DNA from: Deinobacterium chartae
GTDB lineage: Bacteria; Deinococcota; Deinococci; Deinococcales; Deinococcaceae
Assembly: GCF_014202645.1 (NCBI RefSeq)
Contig: NZ_JACHHG010000005.1
Location: 186,001 to 250,000, forward strand
DNA: 64,000 nucleotides
Direction of reading: 5' to 3'
Shown here: positions 20,513-29,793 of the stretch, in pieces
How positions within the stretch are numbered: position 1 is the stretch's first letter
Layout: the number at the start of each line of letters is the position of its first letter
Notes under the pieces: model-generated
What the model was told of the DNA's origin: nothing
Database searches by the model: none
Seen by the model: the letters and a program-made list of their open reading frames with translations, nothing else
Translations under genes and position numbers: made by a program

Positions 20513-20641
20513 ATCATTTCGACTGTACCACCGCTTTCAGCCGGAACCATCTGCCGAAACGCGCAGCGCTGGTCAGACCGCGTGCGCTTCGAGCACCACA
20601 AAATTTTTGAAGAAGATTACATCCTTTTCTCAGAGACTTCA

Positions 20642-20647
20642 TACAAT
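20642..20647 (+). promoter_or_regulatory. Likely -10 element of the PRTase-like gene
   Basis: TACAAT lies 19 bp upstream of the GTG start at 20667, with GAGG between them. A clear -35 was not found. Confidence 0.4.
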
Positions 20648-20666
20648 AGCCCTGTGAGGTTCATGC

Positions 20667-21233
20667 GTGAATAAGGTCCTGCTTCACCACCTGTCCGCCG
20701 CCCTCGAGGACGAACACACCCTCGAGGCCCGCCTGTCACGCCTGCGCCCGACCGAGTGGACCGAAGCCGCCGCCGCCTTTAACGACCTGCCCGCCTTCGA
20801 TACGGTGCTCACCCTGCCCGGAACCGCGCACAATCTCGGCTTCGCCCTGGCCCAAGCGCACGACGCCCGCCTGGCCCTGGCCTCCGAGCGGCCTCCTGTC
20901 GGCCCCGCCTGCCTCGCAGAGGTCGACGGCCATACCCTGTTCAGTGCCCAGGCCGACCTCGAGGGTGCCAAGCAGGTGCTGATCGTGCGCGACGTGCTGC
21001 GTCACGGTTACGCCTCGCTGGCCCTGGTCGGTCTGGTGGCCCAGATTGGCGCTACGGTCACCGGTTGCGTGAGCGCACTCGAGTTCACCCGTTACGGCGG
21101 GCGCAATCACCTCGAACTGATGGACGTACCGGTATTCGCCGGGGTACGAATCGCCCACGTGGGCGCAGCCCTGCAGCTCGAGCGCCGCCACCTGCCCGAA
21201 AACACGGAAGAACTGCTCAGCGGTTCGGCCTGA
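20667..21233 (+). CDS. Degenerate phosphoribosyltransferase-like protein
   Basis: 188 residues. The middle and C-terminal part resembles type I (APRT/XPRT-like) phosphoribosyltransferases: KQVLIVRDVLRHGYASLALV sits where the PRPP loop V-L-I-V-D-D-x-x-A-T-G-G-T should be, and ALEFTRYGGRNHLE and VPVFAGVRI match the last strands. Both acidic residues and the T-G-G of the PRPP loop are missing, so I infer that it is not an active transferase but a regulator or binding protein. The GTG start has GAGG 7 nt upstream. Its 3' end overlaps the convergent methyltransferase gene by 17 bp. Confidence 0.7.
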   Translation: MNKVLLHHLSAALEDEHTLEARLSRLRPTEWTEAAAAFNDLPAFDTVLTLPGTAHNLGFALAQAHDARLALASERPPVGPACLAEVDGHTLFSAQADLEGAKQVLIVRDVLRHGYASLALVGLVAQIGATVTGCVSALEFTRYGGRNHLELMDVPVFAGVRIAHVGAALQLERRHLPENTEELLSGSA

Positions 21234-21726
21234 GCGCGTACTGGGCCAGCGCGCGCTCCTCGACCGGAATGCGCACCCGCATCAGCAGCGCGTTGAGCAG
21301 CGCGAACACCAGCGCGGTTTTCCAGGCCCCCACGACCAGCGGCGCGACCATCAGTTCGAGGGCCACCACCACGTAGTTCGGGTGCTTCAACCAACGGAAC
21401 GGCCCGTGCCGGACGCGCTCGCCGCCCGGCACGATCAGCACCCGGGTGTTCCAGTACGGCCCCAGCGAGGCGATCACCCAGTAGCGCGCGGCCTGCAGCA
21501 GCAGGTAACCCACAGCGGGCAGGACGTAGAACGGAGCGCCACGCGACCGTCCCTCGAGGGCAAACGACAGCATCCAGGCCGGGTGCAGCACAAAGAACAT
21601 CCAGTAGTGCCCGCGCCCGTACTCGACCGCGCCGCGCGCGCGTGCCCAGGCCTCGTTGCGCCGCGCGACGCGCAGCTCGAGCAGACGCTGCGCTGCCACC
21701 ACGCCCAGCAGCAGCCACACGCTCAC
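21217..21726 (-). CDS. Isoprenylcysteine carboxyl methyltransferase-family enzyme
   Basis: 169 residues with four to five membrane helices and the family signature GPFRWLKHPNYVVVALEL (SAM-binding R-x-P-x-Y region), then the C-terminal EERAL. Bacterial members encoded beside type III polyketide synthases (the BpsB type of Bacillus) O-methylate alkylpyrones. This gene follows the polyketide synthase gene with a 16-bp gap and is the last of a four-gene minus-strand operon, so methylation of the polyketide product is the likely job. Confidence 0.85.
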   Translation of the reverse strand: MSVWLLLGVVAAQRLLELRVARRNEAWARARGAVEYGRGHYWMFFVLHPAWMLSFALEGRSRGAPFYVLPAVGYLLLQAARYWVIASLGPYWNTRVLIVPGGERVRHGPFRWLKHPNYVVVALELMVAPLVVGAWKTALVFALLNALLMRVRIPVEERALAQYALRPNR

Positions 21727-21742
21727 ACCGCACCCCCTTGCA

Positions 21743-22792
21743 TCAGGGAACCTCGAACAGCACGTGCTCGGCGCTGAAACCCGGGCCCATGGCGGTCAGC
21801 AGGCCGCGCCCCGGTGCCGGGCGCGCCTCGAGGCAGCGTCTGAGCACGAACAGCACGCTGGGGCTGCTCATGTTGCCGTACTCGCGCAGCACCGCTCTCG
21901 AGGCGCGCAGCCCCCCCTCCCCCATCTCGAGGGCCTCCTCGAAGGCCGAGAGCACCTTGACGCCGCCCGGATGCACCACGAAGTGCCGCAGGTCCTCGCG
22001 GCACCAGCGCAGCGAGGCCGCCGCCTGCGCGACGTTCTCGCGCATCAGTTCCCGGACCAGCGCCGGAATGTCGCGCGAGAAGCGTACCCGCAGCCCGTCT
22101 TCGGCGAGATCCCATCCCATCACGTCGGCGCTGTGCTCGATCAGGGTGCTGTGGTGTCCCATCAAGCGCAGGCCGGGCCCTTCGCCGCCCTCGAGCAGCA
22201 CGGCGGCCGCGCCGTCGGCAAACAGGGCCGAGCCCACAAAATTCGACTTGGAGTAGTCCTCGCGCACGAAAGTCAGCGAACACAGCTCGGCAGCGACCAG
22301 CAGCACCCGCCGGTATCCGGCCCGGACCAGGTCGGCGGCGCGTGCCAGCCCTGCCGCGCCCCCGGCACAGCCCAGACCCCACAGCGGCATCCGCACCGTG
22401 TGCGCTCCCAAGCCCAGCTCTCCGATGATTGCCGCGTCTAAGCTGGGCGTGGCGATCCCGGTGGTGGACACGAACACCAGCGCGTCCACCTGCGCGGGCG
22501 AACACGCCGCCAGGGCCAGCGCTTCCCTGGCGGCACGCAGCGACAGCAACAGGGCATTCCGGACGTACTGCGCGTTTTTCTCGGGAAAGCCGTGCGGCTG
22601 CGTGTACCACTCGGGGGGCATGGCGAGGTAGCGGGTTTCGATGCCAGCGTGATCGAAAACCTCCAGGTGCCGGCGGCTCTCGCCGTAACGCGGAAACAGG
22701 GCGCGGGCCAGGGCGCGCAGTTCCGCCTGATCCGCGCGGTGTTCGGGCACCGCCGTTCCCAGGCCGGTCAGGCGTACGGGCAGCGCGTTCAC
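21743..22792 (-). CDS. Type III polyketide synthase (chalcone/stilbene synthase family)
   Basis: 349 residues, as expected. The catalytic triad is visible: Cys in [18 protein letters not shown], His in [16 protein letters not shown] and Asn in [15 protein letters not shown]. The region [11 protein letters not shown] is also conserved. It condenses an acyl starter, often a long-chain acyl-CoA, with malonyl-CoA to make pyrones or resorcinols, which end up as membrane lipids or quinone-like compounds. The start overlaps the nitroreductase stop by 4 bp (ATGA). The next gene is an ICMT-type methyltransferase, giving a synthase-methyltransferase pair. Confidence 0.94.
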   Translation of the reverse strand: MNALPVRLTGLGTAVPEHRADQAELRALARALFPRYGESRRHLEVFDHAGIETRYLAMPPEWYTQPHGFPEKNAQYVRNALLLSLRAAREALALAACSPAQVDALVFVSTTGIATPSLDAAIIGELGLGAHTVRMPLWGLGCAGGAAGLARAADLVRAGYRRVLLVAAELCSLTFVREDYSKSNFVGSALFADGAAAVLLEGGEGPGLRLMGHHSTLIEHSADVMGWDLAEDGLRVRFSRDIPALVRELMRENVAQAAASLRWCREDLRHFVVHPGGVKVLSAFEEALEMGEGGLRASRAVLREYGNMSSPSVLFVLRRCLEARPAPGRGLLTAMGPGFSAEHVLFEVP

Positions 22793-23592
22793 CGGGTCGG
22801 CTCCGCAAGCGTGTCGGACTCGGGGGTGCAGCAGGTTTCACGGAATACGTACTGCGACAGCCGCTTGCGCTCGCGGCTGCTCCAGTCGATCGAGGGCCGC
22901 CGTTGCTCCTCCGGCAGGTAGCCCAGGCGGTAGACCGCCATCAGCTCGAGGTCCTCGGGCACCTCGAGGAGGGCTTGGATCTCCGCCCAGTATTCGGGAA
23001 TCTCCATGGGGGTGGACACGAACTGGATGCCCATGCCCAACTCGCCGACGGTCAGCCAGATGTTCTCCATGGCCGCCCCCATGCCGAACACGCTGTAAAA
23101 GCCGCTGAGCTGCTGCGGACGGTACTCGGCACGGTCAAGCAGCACCGCCATCAGCAGCGGGCTGCTGCGGACCAGGGCCTCGTTGTCGCGGCCCAGCCGG
23201 GCCGGGACGCCCAGGCGGCGCATCAGAGCGAGGCCCGCGTCCGAGAAGATCTGGCGGGTAAAAGGCCGCAGCGGCGCAGGCAGATGATCGATGAAGATCC
23301 CGTCGCGCCGCGCGTCCATCTCTTCCTGCGAGAAGCGGAAATAGCGGCGGTAACGCTCGAAGAAGATCCCGCCCTCGATCAGGCGGGTCATGCTGGCCCC
23401 GGCGATGCGGGCAATCCGCGCGATGGTCTCGCGGCGCTCGATCAGCACAAAGCGCCACGGCTGGCTGTTGAAGTGGCTGGGAGCGTGCGCAGCCGCCTCC
23501 ATCAGGCGGCGCTGGTGCTCCGGACGGACCGGGTCGGGACGGAAGGGGCCGTTGGTGGTGCGGCGGTTGAGGATCGCTTCCTCGAGCGTCAT
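22789..23592 (-). CDS. Nitroreductase-family flavoprotein
   Basis: 267 residues. N-terminal [19 protein letters not shown] and [20 protein letters not shown] are the FMN-binding motifs of the nitroreductase family; [20 protein letters not shown] is the second conserved helix and [11 protein letters not shown] the C-terminal loop. It would reduce or oxidise a small organic substrate with NAD(P)H. It overlaps the upstream membrane-protein gene and the downstream polyketide synthase gene by 4 bp each, so a role in processing the polyketide (for example quinone/quinol chemistry) is a reasonable inference. The ATG at 23592 has GGAGG 4 nt upstream. Confidence 0.9.
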   Translation of the reverse strand: MTLEEAILNRRTTNGPFRPDPVRPEHQRRLMEAAAHAPSHFNSQPWRFVLIERRETIARIARIAGASMTRLIEGGIFFERYRRYFRFSQEEMDARRDGIFIDHLPAPLRPFTRQIFSDAGLALMRRLGVPARLGRDNEALVRSSPLLMAVLLDRAEYRPQQLSGFYSVFGMGAAMENIWLTVGELGMGIQFVSTPMEIPEYWAEIQALLEVPEDLELMAVYRLGYLPEEQRRPSIDWSSRERKRLSQYVFRETCCTPESDTLAEPTR

Positions 23593-23894
23593 AGTCCTCC
23601 TGATGCGGCGAAGTACCCCAGGCCAACAAGGCCCGCGAGGGCGGCGTGATCGGGACGTCCGGGCCGGGTAAAGGGCATGGCGGTCAGCAGCGCACAGCTC
23701 CAGGCCAGACCCAGCCACGCCGCACCTGTGAGCAGCGCCAGCAGCAGTGCCAGCGCGGTGCTGGCGAACACCGCGGCGTACAGCAGATGGTGCGGCCAGC
23801 GCCAGCGCAGCCGCAGCCAGCGCAGCTGCAATGCCAGACCCAGCAGGAGGTTCGCCGCGTACAGGCTGCCCGCGAGCAGCAAAGCCCAGGCCAT
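23589..23894 (-). CDS. Small membrane protein of unknown function
   Basis: 101 residues with about three hydrophobic helices ([57 protein letters not shown]) and a basic loop between the first two. No family recognised. First gene of the polyketide operon; its stop overlaps the nitroreductase start. TATACT (23900-23905) lies 5 nt before the ATG, so the mRNA is probably leaderless. Confidence 0.7.
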   Translation of the reverse strand: MAWALLLAGSLYAANLLLGLALQLRWLRLRWRWPHHLLYAAVFASTALALLLALLTGAAWLGLAWSCALLTAMPFTRPGRPDHAALAGLVGLGYFAASGGL

Positions 23895-23965
23895 ACGTCA
23901 GTATAGGTCGGGCTCTGAGCGGCATTTTTGCGCTTTGCTGACAGTTTCTTAAGGTTGAGCTCGGT

Positions 23966-25048
23966 CTACGCCCGGGCGTAACGCCCGCCGGGCAGCTCAC
24001 GCACGTGCCCCTCGAGGCACAACAGCATCAAAAGGCCCTGCACCGCCACCGCGTCCAGGCCGCAGCGCCGGGCAACCTCGTCGAGCAACGCGGGTCCCTC
24101 GAGCGCAGCGTAGACGGCGCGGCGCTCCCCCTCGAGCTCGGGGGCGTCCGTCTTGACCTCACCCCAACCCAGCTCGGCCAGCACGTCCGCTACGGATTCG
24201 GTCAGCACTGCTCCCTCGCGCAGCAGACGGTGCGGTCCCTGCGCCAGCGGGTCGCCCGCGCGTCCGGGCACGGCGAACACCGTCCGTCCGCACTCAAGGG
24301 CCGCCATCGCCGTGTGCATCGCCCCGCTGGTCACGCTCCCCTCCACGATCACGCTGCCCGCCGAGAGCGCGGCGATGATGCGGTTGCGGCCCGGGAAGTG
24401 GTGCGCGGCCGGTGCCGTGCCCAGCGGGTGCTCGGACAGCACGGTCATGCGCGCGGCCAGCGCGCGGTTCTCGGCGGGATACACGCGGTCCACGCCGCAA
24501 CCCAAGACCCCCAGCGTCACCCCGCCCGCCTCGAGGCAGGCCGCGTGCGCCGCCGTATCGATGCCGCGGGCCAGCCCGGAGACCACCACCACGGCCGCGC
24601 GCGCCAGATCGCGCGCCAGCGTTCGGGTGAACTCGAGGCCAAACGGCGAGGCGGCACGGGTACCGACCACGCCCACCGCACGCGGCACCACCTCGAGCGG
24701 CGGCAGTTCTCCGCGCGCCCACAGCACCGCTGGCGGATCGGGCAGGGCCCGCAGCGCGGTCGGGTATCCGGGCTGGCCCGCTCCCAGCAGCGTCACCCCG
24801 ACCCGCCGGGCCCGCTCCAGCTCGAGATCGGCCCGCTCGGTGTGCGAGGCCCGCCCGATCTCGGCCAGCACCCGGCTGTCTAGGCCCTCGACCTCGCTCA
24901 GCGCGTCCCTGCGCGCGGCCAGGGCCTGCTGCGCGCTGCCGAAGGCCTGCTGTAAGGCCGCGATGCGCCGCGGCCCCAGTCCGGGCGTGAAGCGCAGGGC
25001 CAGCAGGGCCCGCAGTTCGCCCTGCGCCTCGGGTGTCAGGGAGTCCAC
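23966..25048 (-). CDS. dprA: DNA-processing protein DprA
   Basis: 360 residues. An N-terminal helix-hairpin-helix-like region ([19 protein letters not shown]) precedes the Rossmann-like core with [54 protein letters not shown] and [12 protein letters not shown], and a C-terminal winged helix ([20 protein letters not shown]). DprA loads RecA on incoming single-stranded DNA during natural transformation. The GTG at 25048 overlaps the end of the upstream gene by 13 bp and is followed by [10 protein letters not shown]. Confidence 0.95.
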   Translation of the reverse strand: MDSLTPEAQGELRALLALRFTPGLGPRRIAALQQAFGSAQQALAARRDALSEVEGLDSRVLAEIGRASHTERADLELERARRVGVTLLGAGQPGYPTALRALPDPPAVLWARGELPPLEVVPRAVGVVGTRAASPFGLEFTRTLARDLARAAVVVVSGLARGIDTAAHAACLEAGGVTLGVLGCGVDRVYPAENRALAARMTVLSEHPLGTAPAAHHFPGRNRIIAALSAGSVIVEGSVTSGAMHTAMAALECGRTVFAVPGRAGDPLAQGPHRLLREGAVLTESVADVLAELGWGEVKTDAPELEGERRAVYAALEGPALLDEVARRCGLDAVAVQGLLMLLCLEGHVRELPGGRYARA

Positions 25049-26037
25049 CCGAAGACCCCGACGTTCGGGTAGCCCAGATCGTGCAGGAACTTCAGCTGCT
25101 CCTCGAGGCCCGGGTAGCCATCGCCGACCTGCACGCCCGGCCACACGTTGCCGGGCCGTCCGAACGGCAGCAGCGCCAGCCGCAGCAGCGACAGCGACTT
25201 CACGTAGATCATCGGGTAGGCGGCCTCCAGGCCGGGCCAGGAACGCCAGTCCTGCAACGGGTCGCGCAGCGCGTACACCGCCGCCGTCACCGGGCCGCGC
25301 CCGCCGCTGTCACGGTAGCTGCCGATCAGGCGGCCCGCAAGGTCGGTGATCGCCTGGGCGCGCAGCGCGGTCCACTGCCGCCACTCGAGGGTCTCGTTGC
25401 CCTGATCATCGAACTGCTCGATGCGGCGCGCGTCCAGACCGGTCTGCTCACGGAAGCGTTCGAGCAGCGGGGCCTCGTAACCGAAGTGGGTCTCGCGCGG
25501 GTAGCGCAGGTAGTCGAGGTGCAAGCCCACCTCCGGATAGCGCGTCGCGAGTTCGCGCACCAGCGCCTCGAGGGTTGCGCCCACCTCGGGGAAGGCCGGG
25601 GACACCAGACCCAGGCCGCCCGCCTGCAGCGAGGTGCGGTTGGCCGCGTCACGGGTCGCGAGCGCGTCTTGCCACAGCGGGCAGGGAATCTTGTACTGCG
25701 GGGGCGGGCACCAGTACAGCGTCTCCATCCAGACGCTCAGGGCAAGCCCCTCGCGCCGCGAGACCTCGAGGGCGTGCTGCAGCGCGTCGTAGGCGAAGCG
25801 GTTTTGCACGACCCCCGAGGGCCAGATCGAGCGCCCGTGGTAGAAGCCCTCGAGCAGCACGTCGGTAAAGCCCGCGCGCTTGGCTGCCACCAGGGTGGCC
25901 TCGAGTTGCTCGCTTGTGCTGGGGGGTCGGATCCAAACTGCCGTGCGCTGCGCCTGGGCCGAAAAACACAGGCCCAGGTACGCCAGCACAATGATCAAGA
26001 AATGTGCTTTTGGCATAGTCAGGTTTGTCCGGAACAT
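25036..26037 (-). CDS. Secreted GHL10-like (family 10 glycosylhydrolase-type) protein
   Basis: 333 residues with a signal peptide ([20 protein letters not shown]). The mature part begins [20 protein letters not shown] and has the TIM-barrel features of glycosyl-hydrolase-like 10 (DUF187-type) proteins: [29 protein letters not shown] with the conserved D-Y-x-R-Y-P, and [14 protein letters not shown]. It probably acts on a cell-wall or extracellular glycan. TATAAT (26043-26048) is 5 nt before the first ATG, so the mRNA is probably leaderless; MPKAHF at 26016 is an alternative start. Upstream of dprA and divergent from tmRNA. Confidence 0.82.
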   Translation of the reverse strand: MFRTNLTMPKAHFLIIVLAYLGLCFSAQAQRTAVWIRPPSTSEQLEATLVAAKRAGFTDVLLEGFYHGRSIWPSGVVQNRFAYDALQHALEVSRREGLALSVWMETLYWCPPPQYKIPCPLWQDALATRDAANRTSLQAGGLGLVSPAFPEVGATLEALVRELATRYPEVGLHLDYLRYPRETHFGYEAPLLERFREQTGLDARRIEQFDDQGNETLEWRQWTALRAQAITDLAGRLIGSYRDSGGRGPVTAAVYALRDPLQDWRSWPGLEAAYPMIYVKSLSLLRLALLPFGRPGNVWPGVQVGDGYPGLEEQLKFLHDLGYPNVGVFGWTP

Positions 26038-26063
26038 GCTAGATTATACCTGTAGCACCGCTC

Positions 26064-26416
26064 GGGGGCGACCCGGTTTCGACGGGGATCGCGGAAGGTG
26101 AGGCTGCGAGCCGAGGTGCCGTTGGCCTCGTAAAAAAACGGCACGCCTATAACTGGCAACCAGAACTACCAACTCGCTGCTTAATTGACGGCGACGGTGA
26201 CCGCGTAGCCCCGCCCTTGGCGCCGCGCGAACTGTGACAAAAAAGGGCTAGCAAGGACCGAGGCCTCATAGGTCCGCGCGAAACTTAAATGAGGATGGGT
26301 CCAAAGGCAGCCTGTCCGTAGGCGACCCAGGACCGACATTCAAATTACGGACTACGCTCGTAGATGCCCGCTGGACGGGTTCTCGGACGAGAGTTCGACT
26401 CTCTCCGCCTCCACCA
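26064..26416 (+). ncRNA. ssrA: tmRNA
   Basis: 5' end GGGGGCGACCCGGTTTCGACG is the canonical tmRNA start up to GACG; the 5' GGGGGCG pairs with CGCCTCC (26406-26412), followed by ACCA. The T arm GAGAGTTCGACTCTC is intact. The tag frame is 26155-26184, GNQNYQLAA then TAA, which resembles the tag I recall for D. radiodurans. tmRNA rescues stalled ribosomes. Confidence 0.96.
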
Positions 26417-26425
26417 CCAGCTGCA

Positions 26426-26458
26426 CGGCGGCCCCCCTCGAGGGGGCCGCCGCTTTTG
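26426..26458 (+). terminator. Terminator of tmRNA
   Basis: CGGCGGCCCCC / GGGGGCCGCCG stem with a CTCGA loop, followed by CTTTTGTT. Confidence 0.85.
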
Positions 26459-26510
26459 TTACCCCGGCTAGCGCCCACGGCAGCAGATGAGCTAGAATAC
26501 CCCTTGCCCT

Positions 26511-26597
26511 GCCGGGATGGCGGAATCGGTAGACGCAGCAGACTTAAAATCTGTCGGGGGCGACCCCGTGCGGGTTCAAGTCCCGCTCTCGGCACCA
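26511..26597 (+). tRNA. tRNA-Leu (TAA anticodon)
   Basis: 87 nt with encoded CCA. Acceptor GCCGGGA pairs with TCTCGGC; anticodon arm GCAGA-CTTAAAA-TCTGT gives anticodon TAA; a long variable arm (GGGGGCGACCCC) and T arm CGGGTTCAAGTCCCG confirm a class II tRNA. TAGAAT at 26493-26498 is a probable -10. Confidence 0.97.
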
Positions 26598-26603
26598 TTG
26601 ACA

Positions 26604-26640
26604 CGAACGCCCCTCTGAAAGCCAGTCAGAGGGGCGTTCG
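26604..26640 (+). terminator. Terminator of tRNA-Leu
   Basis: 14-bp stem CGAACGCCCCTCTG / CAGAGGGGCGTTCG. It can also serve the converging NUDIX gene. Confidence 0.75.
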
Positions 26641-26646
26641 TATGTA

Positions 26647-27066
26647 TCAAGCAGAGCGCTCTGCCCCACCCGCCCGCAATGCCTCGAGGGCCTTGCGCGT
26701 CGTTATGGTCAGGTTTTCCGGCAGCGCTCCCGCTTCAAACCAGCGCACGTCCCCCAGGGCCTCTGGTTCGCGGTTGACCGGCTCTCCCCCTTCGATGCGC
26801 GCCAGGTACGCCGGAGCCACCCAGTGCTGCCCCTCCTCGGGCAGGAGGTGATCGGTCAGGCACAGCAGGCGCTCGATGCGCACCCGCACGCCCAGTTCCT
26901 CGTACACCTCGCGCACCGCCGCGTCCTCGAGGCGCTCCATAAAGTCGACCTTGCCCCCGGGAATGCTCCAGCAGCCCGCCTCGGGCGCACGCCTGCGCAG
27001 GGCCAGCAGCACGCGCCCCTCGCCATCGAGAATCACCGCACCCACACCGACTCGGGGAATATCCAC
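26647..27066 (-). CDS. NUDIX hydrolase
   Basis: 139 residues. The Nudix box is complete: GGKVDFMERLEDAAVREVYE followed by ELG, i.e. G-x5-E-x7-R-E-x-x-E-E-x-G. Preceded by VGAVILDGEGRVLLALRR. It hydrolyses a nucleoside diphosphate linked to some group, in the cytoplasm; Deinococcus genomes carry many such enzymes. I use the GTG at 27066 because TACACT (27073-27078) lies 6 nt upstream (leaderless); a longer start at 27093 would lie inside a hairpin. Confidence 0.92.
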   Translation of the reverse strand: MDIPRVGVGAVILDGEGRVLLALRRRAPEAGCWSIPGGKVDFMERLEDAAVREVYEELGVRVRIERLLCLTDHLLPEEGQHWVAPAYLARIEGGEPVNREPEALGDVRWFEAGALPENLTITTRKALEALRAGGAERSA

Positions 27067-27125
27067 GCGCGCAGTGTAACACCGCTCCGGCACGTTGGCC
27101 GGAGCGGCAAGCCGCCCTAAGGCGG

Positions 27126-27806
27126 TCAGGGAATTTCGAAATTAAAGGTCTGCTCGCCCTGCAGACGGCTGATCAGATCGGTATTCCAGCGAAACACCTC
27201 GCGCAGCGGCGTTCCGTAGCTCACAACCAGCGTCCCCACCGGAAGCGACACCCCGTACTCCTTGCTCCAGGCAATGCGGATGGTGTTCTGCCCCCGTTGC
27301 AGGTAACGCCCGATATCCCGCTCGGTCGTTCCCGGGTAGTCTCCCAGGTTATTTCCGTTGATCGTAACGCTCAGGAAGCCCCCGGTCATGTTGACGTTCA
27401 TCCGCCCGCGCTGCGCGTCGGTCTGCTGCGGATCCACCACCACCGTAAACGCGGTGGTCCCCGAACGCGGCTGCACGCCGGGAGCCAGCGGATAGTGAAA
27501 CAGCACCTCGCGCCCAACCGAGCTGGCCCGCAGGATGGATACATCCCCGGCACGCTCGAGGTTACGCCAGTAAATCCGGATGTTGTTACGCCCCGGGTTG
27601 AGGTAGGAACGAATCGAAGTCAGGGCGATGCGCCTCGAGGAAAAGCTGATCTGGCGCTCGTTTACCCGAACGGTCACGCGCTCGGCACTCGGCGAGACCT
27701 TCATCAGGTAATCGCCCGAAACCTGGGCGAGTCCCGTGGTCAGTCCGAACAGCACCGCTGCCAGCGCAATTCGAAAGCGCGCGGCGCGCAGCGAGGTCGA
27801 CGGCAT
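27126..27806 (-). CDS. Secreted protein with two internal repeats, unknown function
   Basis: 226 residues. Signal peptide FRIALAAVLFGLTTGLAQ. Two similar beta-rich repeats: residues about 42-82 (ERVTVRVNERQISF..., SIRSYLNPGRNNIRIYWRN) and about 146-185 (GFLSVTINGNNLGDY..., DIGRYLQRGQNTIRIAWSK), both ending in a L-x-x-G-x-N-x-I-R-I motif. It is probably periplasmic or surface exposed. I do not recognise the family. It is monocistronic, with a hairpin (about 27085-27110) downstream. Confidence 0.72.
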   Translation of the reverse strand: MPSTSLRAARFRIALAAVLFGLTTGLAQVSGDYLMKVSPSAERVTVRVNERQISFSSRRIALTSIRSYLNPGRNNIRIYWRNLERAGDVSILRASSVGREVLFHYPLAPGVQPRSGTTAFTVVVDPQQTDAQRGRMNVNMTGGFLSVTINGNNLGDYPGTTERDIGRYLQRGQNTIRIAWSKEYGVSLPVGTLVVSYGTPLREVFRWNTDLISRLQGEQTFNFEIP

Positions 27807-27937
27807 TACTGGAGTGTTACTTGGTCGCAGAAGGCGAGGATTTGAAGCGTCTTAATCCTTTCATTAAGAACTTAAGAAGCCTTGCATCGGTCCACACCCG
27901 CCAAGGCGCCCCACAGCTCGGAGGTACTCCGGCCCTC

Positions 27938-27966
27938 TTGCAAAGCCCCCCTCGAGGCAGTATCCT
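27938..27966 (+). promoter_or_regulatory. Promoter of tRNA-Met
   Basis: -35 TTGCAA (27938-27943), 17-bp spacer, -10 TATCCT (27961-27966), about 30 bp before the tRNA. Confidence 0.6.
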
Positions 27967-27997
27967 GTTAAGCGCTGTTTGCCCCCTGGGCCAACGC

Positions 27998-28074
27998 GGC
28001 GATGTAGCTCAGCTGGTTAGAGCACACGACTCATAATCGTGGTGTCGGCGGTTCAAGTCCGCCCATCGCCACCA
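27998..28074 (+). tRNA. tRNA-Met, elongator type (CAT anticodon)
   Basis: 77 nt with encoded CCA. Acceptor GGCGATG/CATCGCC fully paired (so not an initiator), anticodon arm CACGA-CTCATAA-TCGTG, T arm GGCGGTTCAAGTCCGCC. The D arm and overall sequence match elongator Met tRNA rather than the lysidine-modified Ile tRNA. Confidence 0.95.
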
Positions 28075-28076
28075 GA

Positions 28077-28108
28077 AAAGAGGCCGTCTTCGGACGGCTT
28101 TTTCTTTT
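28077..28108 (+). terminator. Terminator of tRNA-Met
   Basis: GCCGTC-TTCG-GACGGC followed by a T-run, with an A-run on the left side. Confidence 0.85.
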
Positions 28109-28204
28109 GCCGTCCCCTGCCCTGCTCGCCAAACGCCCCTCGAGGAACCGCCGCAATCTCACAGCCCTGACGGCAGGTTGAACGCCTCGCGTTAAGGTCG
28201 CCGC

Positions 28205-29677
28205 ATGCGTTTTCCTGTGCTGACATCGTTTCTGTTCGCTTCGGGCCTGATCGGCAGTTCGTTCGCCTCCGCCGCGGGCGTGTCGCTGCTGTACTTCAAC
28301 GACGCTCACGAGATCGCCCCGGTGGACAAGGGCATTCGCGGCGGGGCCGCGCGGCTGCGAACCCTGGTGAACCAGGTGCGGGCCGGGCAGCCGGACACCC
28401 TGGTGGTCTTTGGCGGCGACCTGGCCGGCGGCACCCTCTTCGGCGAGTTCCGGGGCGAACCGATGGTCGAGGCCCTGAACCTCATCGGCGTGGACCTCGC
28501 CAATTTCGGTCAGCACGAGTTCGACTTCGGGGCGGCGCAGGCCCGCAAACTGGTCGCACAGTCCAAGTTTCCCTGGATCACCTCCAACCTGACCGAAAAA
28601 GACGGCACCCCCTTTAACCGGTTGCCTACCCGCTGGATCAAGGAAATCGGCGGAATGAAGCTGGGCTTTTTCGGCCTGACCACCGCCATGGACACCTCGA
28701 GCGCCGGAGCCGAGGTGGTGCAGGCCGACACCCTCGAGGCCGCCCGGCGCGAGGTGGCGGCGCTGCAGGCCGAGCGGGTGGATTTCATCGTGGCCGTAAC
28801 CCAGCAGCCGGTCGCCGATGACCTGAACCTGGCCGCGAAGGTGCCGGGCATCGACATCATCCTCAGCGAGGAGGAGTCCGAAACCGTCACCCAAATCAGT
28901 ACGGTCGGGCGCACGGTGGTGGCCAAGCCGGCCGGGAACATCACCAGCGTGGTCCGGATTGACCTGCTCAAGAAGGGCGAGCCGGTTCGGGTGAGCGTGC
29001 TGGCGGTTGACGAGCGGGTGCCCGAAGAGCCCGAGGTCGCGGCCCTCGCCCGCAAGTACATGGATGAACTCGACCGGCGCCTGGGCGAGACGGTCATCAC
29101 CACGACCGTCCCGCTGGATGCCGGTGCCAGCAACAGCCGGGTCGGCGAGACGGCGCTGGGCAACCTGATCGCCGACGCGTTCCGCGCCGCACTGAAGGCG
29201 GACGTGGCGATCATGCAAGGCGGCGGCATTCGCAGCGACCGGGTTTACCCGGCTGGTCCGCTCACCCTGAAGAACCTGACCGAGATCTTGCCCTTCGGCA
29301 ATCAGGTGGTGCTGCTCGAGGTGGACGGGGCCACGCTGCAAGCCGCCCTGGAAAACGGCGTGTCTCAGGTTGATAAGCTCTCTGGACGTTTTCCCCAGGT
29401 GAGCGGCATGACCTATGCGTTTGATCCCAAGGCCCCGGTGGGCGCGCGGGTGTCGCAGGTCACCGTCGGCGGGCAGCCGCTGGACCGCAGCAAAACGTAC
29501 CGGCTGGCCGTAGGCAGCTTCCTGGCAGCCGGGGGGGACGGTTACGGCGTGCTGACCGGCGCCCGGATGCTGGTTCCGGCCACCAACGGCGTGCGGGACG
29601 TCGTGGCCCTGGCCGACTACCTGCGCGCGAACCCGCAGGTGACGCCTCGAGTCGAGGGGCGTATCCTCAAGCGGTGA
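28205..29677 (+). CDS. Secreted bifunctional metallophosphatase/5'-nucleotidase
   Basis: 490 residues with a signal peptide (FLFASGLIGSSFASAAG). N-terminal calcineurin-like domain: LYFNDAHEIAP, VVFGGDLAGGTLFGEF and ANFGQHEFDFG carry the two-metal ligands. C-terminal 5'-nucleotidase domain: ETALGNLIADAFRAAL, MQGGGIRSDRV, LPFGNQVVLLEVDGATL and AAGGDGYG. It releases phosphate from nucleotides or cyclic nucleotides outside the cytoplasm (UshA/YfkN type). TAAGGT (28193-28198) lies 6 nt before the ATG, suggesting a leaderless mRNA. The motif D-A-H replaces the more common D-x-H-G. Confidence 0.92.
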   Translation: MRFPVLTSFLFASGLIGSSFASAAGVSLLYFNDAHEIAPVDKGIRGGAARLRTLVNQVRAGQPDTLVVFGGDLAGGTLFGEFRGEPMVEALNLIGVDLANFGQHEFDFGAAQARKLVAQSKFPWITSNLTEKDGTPFNRLPTRWIKEIGGMKLGFFGLTTAMDTSSAGAEVVQADTLEAARREVAALQAERVDFIVAVTQQPVADDLNLAAKVPGIDIILSEEESETVTQISTVGRTVVAKPAGNITSVVRIDLLKKGEPVRVSVLAVDERVPEEPEVAALARKYMDELDRRLGETVITTTVPLDAGASNSRVGETALGNLIADAFRAALKADVAIMQGGGIRSDRVYPAGPLTLKNLTEILPFGNQVVLLEVDGATLQAALENGVSQVDKLSGRFPQVSGMTYAFDPKAPVGARVSQVTVGGQPLDRSKTYRLAVGSFLAAGGDGYGVLTGARMLVPATNGVRDVVALADYLRANPQVTPRVEGRILKR

Positions 29678-29793
29678 GCGGCCTGCCGCAGCGAAGCGGC
29701 CACCGCCCTTCGCCGCGGCAGCTTGATTGTAACTTTCGCCTGAGTAGGCGGGCCGCCTTCGGCCTATACTGACCCAGTAGTTTTCCTGAGTAC

